Part shown: in pieces, positions 6,256 to 11,828 of the stretch
Layout of the letters: every line of letters begins with the position of its first letter
How positions within the stretch are numbered: position 1 is the first letter of the stretch
NCBI GenBank assembly: GCA_934500855.1
Contig: CAKSUH010000023.1
Location: forward strand, 1 to 11,828
From: an uncultured Eubacteriales bacterium
GTDB lineage: Bacteria > Bacillota > Clostridia > Oscillospirales > CAG-272
Direction: 5' to 3'
DNA: 11,828 nucleotides
Notes under the pieces: generated by a model
The model's input: only the letters and a program-made list of their open reading frames with translations
Databases searched by the model: none
What the model was told of the DNA's origin: nothing
Made by a program: the position numbers and the translations under genes

Positions 6256-6930
6256 ATGAACAGAAAAATGATCTATGCGGTTGAGGATGACGAGGGAATC
6301 GGTGAGGTTTATCGCGGCGCATTTGAAGAGAACTACGATATCCGGCTCTTTGAGGACGGACCTTCCTTCCTTGAGGCATTCCGCACGGAAAAGCCGGACA
6401 TTGTGATTCTTGATATCATGCTTCCGGATATGGACGGATATACGGTTCTGTCGGAAATCCGAAAGGTTGATGAACGGATTCCCGTAATCATCGTCAGCGC
6501 GAAATCCGACGAAATCAGCTTTGTCAAGGGGCTGAACAAAGGGGCGGATGACTATATAGCCAAACCGTTTTCGATTTTGGAACTGATGGCGCGGGTCAAA
6601 ACCAATCTGCGTCGCGCCAATCTTTATGTGTCCGCTTCGGGAGGCTTTACGGTTGACCGCAACACCTACCGTGCGTTTTATAACGGAAAGGATCTCGGGC
6701 TGACGCTCAAGGAGTATAAATTGCTGGCGCTCCTGCTCGGGCAGACGGGAGTGACAGTCGAAAGGGATACGCTCTTCCGCTCGGTCTGGGGTGAAGATTA
6801 TATCGGAGAAACACGCACGCTGGATATGCACATTGCAACCCTGCGGGAGAAAATCAAGGAGGCGGGCGGCTATGATGCCATCGTAACGGTGCGGGGCATC
6901 GGCTACCGTTTTGAAACAAAACCGGAATGA
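6256..6930 (+). CDS. phoB: PhoB-like response regulator (OmpR family)
   Basis: Probable DNA-binding regulator of the phosphate genes. The 224-residue product has a receiver domain (1-118) with acidic residues E10-D11-D12, phosphate acceptor D53 in ILDIMLPDMDG, S81 and K103 (KPF), and a C-terminal OmpR-type winged helix (about 126-222) with LTLKEYKLLALLL, TRTLDMHIATLREKI and the closing VRGIGYRFE. The ATG at 6256 has AGGA 7 bases upstream; longer in-frame starts lack a ribosome site and would overlap the promoter. The last four bases overlap the kinase gene. Many paralogues share this layout, so the phosphate assignment rests on its place after pstSCAB and on the PAS-containing partner kinase; other OmpR-type roles are possible. 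Confidence 0.88.
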   Translation: MNRKMIYAVEDDEGIGEVYRGAFEENYDIRLFEDGPSFLEAFRTEKPDIVILDIMLPDMDGYTVLSEIRKVDERIPVIIVSAKSDEISFVKGLNKGADDYIAKPFSILELMARVKTNLRRANLYVSASGGFTVDRNTYRAFYNGKDLGLTLKEYKLLALLLGQTGVTVERDTLFRSVWGEDYIGETRTLDMHIATLREKIKEAGGYDAIVTVRGIGYRFETKPE

Positions 6931-8615
6931 AAAAACGCATTTTTATCCGAATTCTGCTCCTTTCGCTGTTCTGTGTGTTCACGGTGTTCGGCGCAGGTGC
7001 CGTTGCGGTGCGAAAAAGCAGTGTGAAAGAAGCAAGGGAACGGCTGAAAACCGAGGTCGGCTTGCTTGAAGTCTTGCTGAAAACCGACGCGGACCTTTCG
7101 GGGCTGTCCGGCTTTGAGACGAGCGGAGATTTGCGCGTTACACTGTTTTCCGATAACGGAACGGTTCTGTTTGACAGCGGTCGGTCGGATGCGGAGGAGC
7201 GGTTTGAAGCGTGCGACGAAATATCCGCGGCACTGGCAGGGGAGCCGTCTGTTACGGAGCGCTATTCGCAGTCGGCAGGCGCGGAAATGCTTTGCTACGC
7301 AGAGTTGGCAGAGGACGGAAGCGGCAACCGCGTTGTGATACGGGTCATGACACCGAACAGTGAGCGGGACGCATTCTTTCGTGCGGCGGTTCCGTTTCTG
7401 ATTGCGGCGGTGCTCGGTTCGCTTGCACTGTCGGCGCTTTTTGCGGACAGACTGTCGAGAGGGTTTTCCGAGCGGATCGAAGGCGTTGCGGAAAGCCTGA
7501 GGGGACTGGAGAACGGAATCTATAAGCCGATTGTTTCCGATCGGCGTGAGCCGGAATATGACGCGGTTATCTGGGAAATCAACGAACTGAACAAAAAAAC
7601 CTATGCCATGGTGAAGGCACAGGTCGGCGAGCGCGAAAAGCTGGCAACGGTTTTGGATATCGTTGCACAGGGGATTGTTGCGTTGGATTCGGCGTTTCGC
7701 GTGGTATTTGCCAACCGCAGTGCGCTGAAGCTGTTCGGCGGGGACGAAAAAAGCGTCGGAACCGGACTGTTTGCTCTGATCCGTGACGATGCGCTTTGTC
7801 GGCGGATCAGCGAATATGCCGGCGGCGGGAGCTTTGAATACCGTTACGGGGACCGCCAGCTTGTGGTGACTCTGCGAGCCATTACCGACCATGCGCTGGC
7901 GCGGGAGATCGCGCAGATCGTGATCGTGACCGATGTTACGGACGCAAGAGACATTGCCGCGGAAAAGAGCGATTTCTTTGCCAACGCGTCTCACGAACTG
8001 AAAACGCCGATCACCGTAACTCTTGGGCTTTCCGAGCTGATCCTTGCCAAGGACGGGGTAGACGAAAGCGTCCGCGCACAGGTGGAGCGGATTCACAAAG
8101 AAGCCTCGCGGATGTCCGAGCTGATTACCGATATGCTCCGTCTCTCGCGGCTGGAGCAACACGGAGAGGTGAAGCGGGAGCCTGTCAATCTGCACGCGAT
8201 TGCGGATGAAGTAATCGCGGAACTGAACCCGCGCATTGCCGAAAAGGGACTGACCGTCACCGTTTCGGGCGAAGGAACGGTTCAGGCGGCACCGGAGAGA
8301 ATGTATGAGTTGCTGACCAATCTTTGTTCCAACGCGGTGAACTATAATGTGGACGGCGGGCGCTTGGATGTTGCGATAGCGGAACGGGACGGACACACGG
8401 TCCTGACGGTCCGCGATACGGGAATCGGAATTCCGAAGGAGCATCTTTCCCGCGTTTGCGAGCGGTTTTATCGCGTGGATAAGTCCCGCTCCAAAAAAAC
8501 GGGAGGAACCGGCTTGGGACTTGCCATTGTCAAACATATCTGCGTGCTTTACGGCGCAGACCTGAAGTTCGACAGTACAGTCGGGCAGGGGACGGTTGTA
8601 ACGGTAACATTTTAG
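6927..8615 (+). CDS. phoR: PhoR-like sensor histidine kinase
   Basis: Membrane kinase expected to phosphorylate the preceding regulator when phosphate is low. Layout of the 562 residues: membrane helix 7-28, outside domain about 29-150, second helix 151-173, short HAMP-like linker, PAS domain (about 236-340, from LATVLDIVAQGIVALD), the acceptor His356 in SHELKTP (355-361), N box LLTNLCSNAVNYN (462-474), G1 box DTGIGIP (497-503), F box ERFYRVD (512-518) and G2 box GGTGLGL (526-532). The order helix, sensor, helix, PAS, HisKA, HATPase is that of PhoR/WalK kinases. ATG at 6927 overlaps the regulator's stop (ATGA), which suggests coupled translation. No key residue is missing. Confidence 0.92.
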   Translation: MKKRIFIRILLLSLFCVFTVFGAGAVAVRKSSVKEARERLKTEVGLLEVLLKTDADLSGLSGFETSGDLRVTLFSDNGTVLFDSGRSDAEERFEACDEISAALAGEPSVTERYSQSAGAEMLCYAELAEDGSGNRVVIRVMTPNSERDAFFRAAVPFLIAAVLGSLALSALFADRLSRGFSERIEGVAESLRGLENGIYKPIVSDRREPEYDAVIWEINELNKKTYAMVKAQVGEREKLATVLDIVAQGIVALDSAFRVVFANRSALKLFGGDEKSVGTGLFALIRDDALCRRISEYAGGGSFEYRYGDRQLVVTLRAITDHALAREIAQIVIVTDVTDARDIAAEKSDFFANASHELKTPITVTLGLSELILAKDGVDESVRAQVERIHKEASRMSELITDMLRLSRLEQHGEVKREPVNLHAIADEVIAELNPRIAEKGLTVTVSGEGTVQAAPERMYELLTNLCSNAVNYNVDGGRLDVAIAERDGHTVLTVRDTGIGIPKEHLSRVCERFYRVDKSRSKKTGGTGLGLAIVKHICVLYGADLKFDSTVGQGTVVTVTF

Positions 8616-8616
8616 G

Positions 8617-8658
8617 GCAACACCGCGCAATTCCAATGTCGGAATTGCGCGGTGTTGC
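8617..8658. repeat. Perfect 18-bp inverted repeat after the kinase gene
   Basis: An 18-base arm (8617-8634, starting GCAACACCGCGCAATTCC), six loop bases and the exact complement (8641-8658) begin one base after the kinase stop codon. No T-run follows on either strand. It may stabilise the 3' end of the mRNA, stop transcription with help of a factor, or be a remnant of a small mobile hairpin element. Confidence 0.65.
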
Positions 8659-8732
8659 GTCTGAAAACCGTAGCGGCAGTTGCCTTTGCCCGACTGTTTT
8701 GTTGCCGAATGTCGATAAAAGCGGAAAACGGG

Positions 8733-8761
8733 TTGACTTTTCGGGGTTCGTATGGTATAAT
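8733..8761 (+). promoter_or_regulatory. Strong promoter of the purine permease gene
   Basis: TTGACT (8733-8738), a 17-bp spacer and an extended TGG-TATAAT (8753-8761) form a near-consensus sigma-A promoter. Transcription would start near 8768, leaving about 40 bases of leader, too little for a purine riboswitch plus expression platform. Confidence 0.85.
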
Positions 8762-8807
8762 AGGGGTTGCGGCTCAAAATACTACGAAACGAGGTTATTT
8801 TACCATC

Positions 8808-10217
8808 ATGGAAAAGCTGTTCCATCTGCAAGACCGCGACACAACCGTAAAAGCCGAACTGATCGGCGGTATTACCACCTTCATGGCAATGTCCTACATC
8901 CTGTCGGTCAACCCGGGTATGTTCTCGGCGCTGGGGAATGTTTCCTTCGGCGCGGTTTACATCGCCACGGCGCTGTCTGCGGTTGTCGGAACCCTTCTGA
9001 TCGGTCTGCTTGCCAACCTCCCGCTGGCGCAGGCGTCCGGCATGGGGCTGAATGCGTTCTTTGTCTACACCGTTTGCTTCGGCATGGGATTCTCTTATGC
9101 CAACGCTTTGCTGTTCGTTTTGGTTGACGGCATTCTCTTTATTCTTCTGACCGTTACGGGTCTCAGGAAGCTGATTTTCGATGCGATTCCGAAAACCGTC
9201 AAGCAGGCAATCCCTGCGGGCATCGGTCTGTTCATCGCGTTCCTCGGGTTCCAGGATTCCGGACTGGTTATTCCGAGCACTTCAACGGGCGTTACGCTCG
9301 CTTCTTTCAATCTGCTCGGCAGCGCAACATGGGGAAGCATCATGCCTCTGCTGGTTACGCTTGCAACGGTGATTGCCATTGCGGTCCTCTCCAAAAAGGG
9401 CTTCAAGGGTGCGATGTGGAGCATCCTCGGCGGAACGGCAGTTTACTATCTGCTCAGCCTGACGGTTTCGGGCTTTGACTACAGCTTCCTTACGGGAAGC
9501 GCCATGAATCCGCTGACGGCATTCAAGGATTTCGGAACCATGGCGATCGGAAAAGTCTTTACCGAGGGCTTTGATTTCTCGGGTTACCTCGGCATGGAGG
9601 GACACTCGGTTACCGGACTGGTCATTGCCTTTCTTACCACTGCGTTGGCGTTCTGCATGGTGGATATGTTCGATACAATGGGAACGCTTTGGGGCGCCTG
9701 CAAGGCAGGAAACCTGCTGACGCGTGATGAAAAAGGCGAGGAAACGGTTCCGAATATGGACCGTGCAATGCTTGCGGACGCGATTGCAACCTGCACGGGT
9801 GCGGTTTGCGGAACCTCCACGGTTACCACCTTCGTTGAGTCCTCTTCGGGCGTTGCGGCGGGCGCGCGGACCGGACTTTCCTCGATGTTCACGGGTGCGC
9901 TCTTCCTTCTTGCGCTGTTCTTTGCCCCTGTAGCGGCGCTGATCCCCGCGTGTGCTTATGCGGCGGCGCTGATCTATGTCGGCATCCTCATGATGGGCGG
10001 CGTTCGCGACATCAACTGGCAGGATCCGTCCGAGGCACTTCCCGCGTTCCTGACCATCGTTATGATGCCGTTTGCGTACAATATCTCTTACGGTATCGCG
10101 TTCGGACTGATCTCCTATGTGGGAGTGAAGCTCTTTACCGGTAAGGTCAAGGCAATCAATGTCGGCACATGGATTATCACGGTCCTCTTTGCCGCAATGT
10201 TCTTCCTGACGCACTGA
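8808..10217 (+). CDS. Purine (guanine/hypoxanthine/adenine) permease, AzgA/PbuG-like NCS2 family
   Basis: A membrane transporter for purine bases, expected to work by proton symport for salvage. The 469-residue product is of normal family length and very hydrophobic, with at least ten membrane segments. Hallmarks: AELIGGITTFMAMSYIL (16-32), QASGMGLNAFF (75-85), DMFDTMGTLWG (286-296) and GTSTVTTFVESSSGVAAGAR (335-354), which are typical of the AzgA branch rather than the UraA or xanthine branch. The ATG at 8808 begins MEKLFHLQDR, as in PbuG-type proteins. The nearest ribosome site (GAGG, 8791-8794) is rather far, 13 bases, but no better start exists and longer frames run through the promoter. 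Single-gene unit with own promoter and terminator. The exact base transported cannot be read from the sequence. Confidence 0.9.
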   Translation: MEKLFHLQDRDTTVKAELIGGITTFMAMSYILSVNPGMFSALGNVSFGAVYIATALSAVVGTLLIGLLANLPLAQASGMGLNAFFVYTVCFGMGFSYANALLFVLVDGILFILLTVTGLRKLIFDAIPKTVKQAIPAGIGLFIAFLGFQDSGLVIPSTSTGVTLASFNLLGSATWGSIMPLLVTLATVIAIAVLSKKGFKGAMWSILGGTAVYYLLSLTVSGFDYSFLTGSAMNPLTAFKDFGTMAIGKVFTEGFDFSGYLGMEGHSVTGLVIAFLTTALAFCMVDMFDTMGTLWGACKAGNLLTRDEKGEETVPNMDRAMLADAIATCTGAVCGTSTVTTFVESSSGVAAGARTGLSSMFTGALFLLALFFAPVAALIPACAYAAALIYVGILMMGGVRDINWQDPSEALPAFLTIVMMPFAYNISYGIAFGLISYVGVKLFTGKVKAINVGTWIITVLFAAMFFLTH

Positions 10218-10227
10218 AATCAAAAAA

Positions 10228-10272
10228 GCCATCAAACAGGAGACAGTTTTTCCTGTTTGGTGGCTCTTTTTT
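10228..10272 (+). terminator. Intrinsic terminator of the permease gene
   Basis: A 14-bp stem with one G:T pair (10228-10241 with 10251-10264) and a 9-base loop is followed by TCTTTTTT. The arms are also flanked by A6 on the left, so it may work weakly in the other direction. Confidence 0.92.
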
Positions 10273-10290
10273 GTTTTTCGGGCAAAGCTC

Positions 10291-10319
10291 TTGCAAAAAA
10301 AGGGTATTTATTTTATAAT
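10291..10319 (+). promoter_or_regulatory. Promoter of rhaA
   Basis: TTGCAA (10291-10296), a 17-bp spacer and TATAAT (10314-10319). An imperfect inverted repeat, GTATT (10304-10308) and AATAC (10322-10326), flanks the -10 box and could be a repressor site, but this is weak. The leader is about 40 bases. Confidence 0.8.
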
Positions 10320-10366
10320 AGAATACAGAAAAAGGACCGCAACAAAACCATACAGGAGGCTAACAA

Positions 10367-11611
10367 ATGAATCGTTACGACTTGGCAAAAGAGCGTTATG
10401 CGGCAATCGGAGTGGACACGGAGGAGGCGATCCGCCGCCTTTCGGATGTGCGCATTTCCATGCACTGCTGGCAGGGCGACGATGTGCGCGGATTTGAAAA
10501 TGCCGGTGCGCTGACGGGAGGCATTCAGGCAACGGGCAACTATCCCGGAGCGGCTCGGACGCCCGAAGAACTGATGCAGGACCTGGACAAGGCTTTCTCG
10601 CTGATTCCCGGCAGGCATCGCGTGAATGTTCACGCGTTCTACGGTATCTACCCGGACGGCAAACCCGTGGACCGCGACAAAATTCTTCCCGAGCACTTCA
10701 AGCCGTGGGTTGACTACGCGAAGGCGCGCGGTCTGGGTCTGGACTTCAACCCCACCTATTTCTCGCATCCGTTGGCGGAAGGCGGAACGCTGACCAATCC
10801 CGATGAGGAGATTCGCGCGTTCTGGATCCGTCACGGCATTGCCTGCATCCGTATTGCGGAGTATTTTGCAAACGAAACGGGTATGCCTTGCCTGATGAAC
10901 ATCTGGATTCCGGACGGCATGAAGGATGTCCCTGCCGACCGTCTCGGTCCGCGTATGCGTTACATGGATTCTCTGGACAAGATTCTCGGTTGCGGCTACA
11001 ACAAGGATAAGGTGTATGTTACTCTGGAGTCCAAGGTATTCGGCATCGGGCTTGAGTCTTACACAGCCGGTTCCGCCGAGTTCGCGCTTTCCTACGCGAC
11101 AACGCGCGGGATTGTTCCGCTGATGGACAACGGTCATTATCATCCCACCGAGGTTGTTTCCGACAAGATTTCCGCTCTGCTTTGCTTCAATCGGCGCATC
11201 GCGCTGCATATCACGCGCGGCGTTCGCTGGGATTCCGACCATGTGGTACGCTACGATGACGAAACGGTTGAAATGATGAAAGAGGTCGTCCGTAACGATG
11301 CGCTTGATCGCGTGATCCTTGCAACCGACTATTTCGATGCGTCCATCAACCGGATTGCGGCTTGGGTCATCGGAATGCGTTCGGTTCAGAAGGCGCTTCT
11401 GACCGCACTCCTGCTCCCGAACGAAAAGCTCCGCGCAATGCAGGACAACCGCGATTTCACCGAACTGATGATGCTTCAGGAAGAACTGAAATTCTATCCG
11501 GTCGGCGATGTCTGGGCTGAGTTCTGCCGTCGCGCAGGCGTTGACGGCTCCGAATCCTGGTTCTCCTCCGTCAAGACCTACGAGACCGAGGTTCTCTCCA
11601 AGAGAAGATAA
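10367..11611 (+). CDS. rhaA: L-rhamnose isomerase
   Basis: A cytoplasmic enzyme that converts L-rhamnose to L-rhamnulose, the first step of rhamnose breakdown. The 414 residues match the family's usual length of about 420. By spacing, the metal-binding residues I recall from the E. coli enzyme are all present: E221 (LESKVFGIGLESYT), D254 and H257 (MDNGHYHP), H281 (LHITRGVRWDSDH), D289, D291 and D321 (LATDYFDASINR). Other family features are MHCWQGDDVRGFE (32-44) and LDFNPTYFSHP (125-135). AGGAGG lies 7 bases before the ATG. The gene stands alone: no kinase, aldolase, regulator or transporter for rhamnose is in the window, so partners must lie elsewhere or downstream. Confidence 0.97.
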   Translation: MNRYDLAKERYAAIGVDTEEAIRRLSDVRISMHCWQGDDVRGFENAGALTGGIQATGNYPGAARTPEELMQDLDKAFSLIPGRHRVNVHAFYGIYPDGKPVDRDKILPEHFKPWVDYAKARGLGLDFNPTYFSHPLAEGGTLTNPDEEIRAFWIRHGIACIRIAEYFANETGMPCLMNIWIPDGMKDVPADRLGPRMRYMDSLDKILGCGYNKDKVYVTLESKVFGIGLESYTAGSAEFALSYATTRGIVPLMDNGHYHPTEVVSDKISALLCFNRRIALHITRGVRWDSDHVVRYDDETVEMMKEVVRNDALDRVILATDYFDASINRIAAWVIGMRSVQKALLTALLLPNEKLRAMQDNRDFTELMMLQEELKFYPVGDVWAEFCRRAGVDGSESWFSSVKTYETEVLSKRR

Positions 11612-11618
11612 GCGGTAC

Positions 11619-11826
11619 GAGGAAGACCTCGGGGCTTTGCCCCAAGCCCTATTTAAGGGACTTTTTAAAAAAAGTCCCTTAAAAATCCCCAAAAACTTTC
11701 ACCCCGGTGCAGGATTCCGTAGGGAATTCTGCACCGGGGTGAAATTCTTGAAGGTTCTTAGGGAACTTCTTCTAAGAAGTTCCCTAAGTGGGTTCGGGCA
11801 AAGCCCGAGGCCTTTCCCGTTTTTTT
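11619..11826. repeat. Compound inverted-repeat element: three hairpins inside an outer stem, then a T-run
   Basis: Outer arms 11619-11649 and 11790-11818 are complementary with a few bulges (core CCTCGGGGCTTTGCCCC against CGGGCAAAGCCCGAGG), and each can also fold locally. Between them lie hairpin A (about 11653-11682, TTAAGGGACTTTTT and complement), hairpin B (11697-11744, 22-bp stem with one G:T pair) and hairpin C (11757-11788, perfect 15-bp stem). A T-run (11820-11826) follows. No coding potential is seen. It starts 8 bases after the rhaA stop, so it may also end rhaA transcription. The design resembles non-coding intergenic elements dispersed in Clostridia genomes, but copy number cannot be seen here. 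Confidence 0.75.
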
Positions 11827-11828
11827 GC

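Noticed and set aside
8762..8807. Purine riboswitch in front of the purine permease
   Set aside because: The leader is only about 40 bases from the predicted start site to the ATG, with no three-way junction or terminator-type hairpin.
6903..8831. Minus-strand frame of 642 codons opposite the histidine kinase
   Set aside because: The kinase on the plus strand has every catalytic box; the opposite frame has shadow-like composition and no recognisable domain.
10313..11692. Minus-strand frame of 459 codons opposite rhaA
   Set aside because: RhaA on the plus strand has all metal-binding residues, a promoter and a ribosome site; the opposite frame has none of these.
11619..11826. CRISPR array
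   Set aside because: The repeats are inverted and nested rather than direct and evenly spaced, and no cas gene is nearby.

Overview
The window looks like chromosome of a Gram-positive Bacillota, probably a gut-type clostridium. The grounds are sigma-A promoters with 17-bp spacers and TATAAT boxes, AGGAGG-type ribosome sites, a lipoprotein-type PstS, a tRNA with encoded CCA, and moderately GC-rich coding sequence. This is inference from style and gene content; no marker gene fixes the taxon.

Left part (1-2541) is accessory DNA against a tRNA gene. It holds the 3' part of a gene joining an excisionase-like domain to a Cro/CI (XRE) domain, two strong hairpins, and an AT-rich minus-strand gene encoding a protein of unknown function made of two copies of the same helical module. 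An intact tRNA-Ser(UGA) follows on the minus strand. A second copy of its 5' half (43 of 44 bases identical, ending exactly at the edge of the anticodon loop) lies 181 bp upstream, right behind a near-consensus promoter. This looks like the scar of an integration or duplication event at a tRNA attachment site.

Centre (2647-8615) is a phosphate-starvation locus on the plus strand: a candidate Pho box, pstS, one gene encoding a fused PstC-PstA permease, pstB, then a PhoB-like response regulator and a PhoR-like histidine kinase. The genes abut or overlap up to pstB. The regulator pair has its own promoter and is coupled by an ATGA overlap. PstS has its two conserved motif blocks in swapped order and is short, and no phoU is present in the window.

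Right part (8733-11828) has two independent single-gene units, each with its own promoter: an AzgA/PbuG-type purine permease followed by a clear terminator, and L-rhamnose isomerase (rhaA) without other rhamnose genes. The window ends in a 200-bp element of three long hairpins enclosed by an outer pair of complementary arms, followed by a T-run.

The most interesting points are the unusual Pst system (fused permease, rearranged and shortened binding protein, no PhoU), the broken tRNA-Ser copy that holds the promoter, and the two-module protein next to it.
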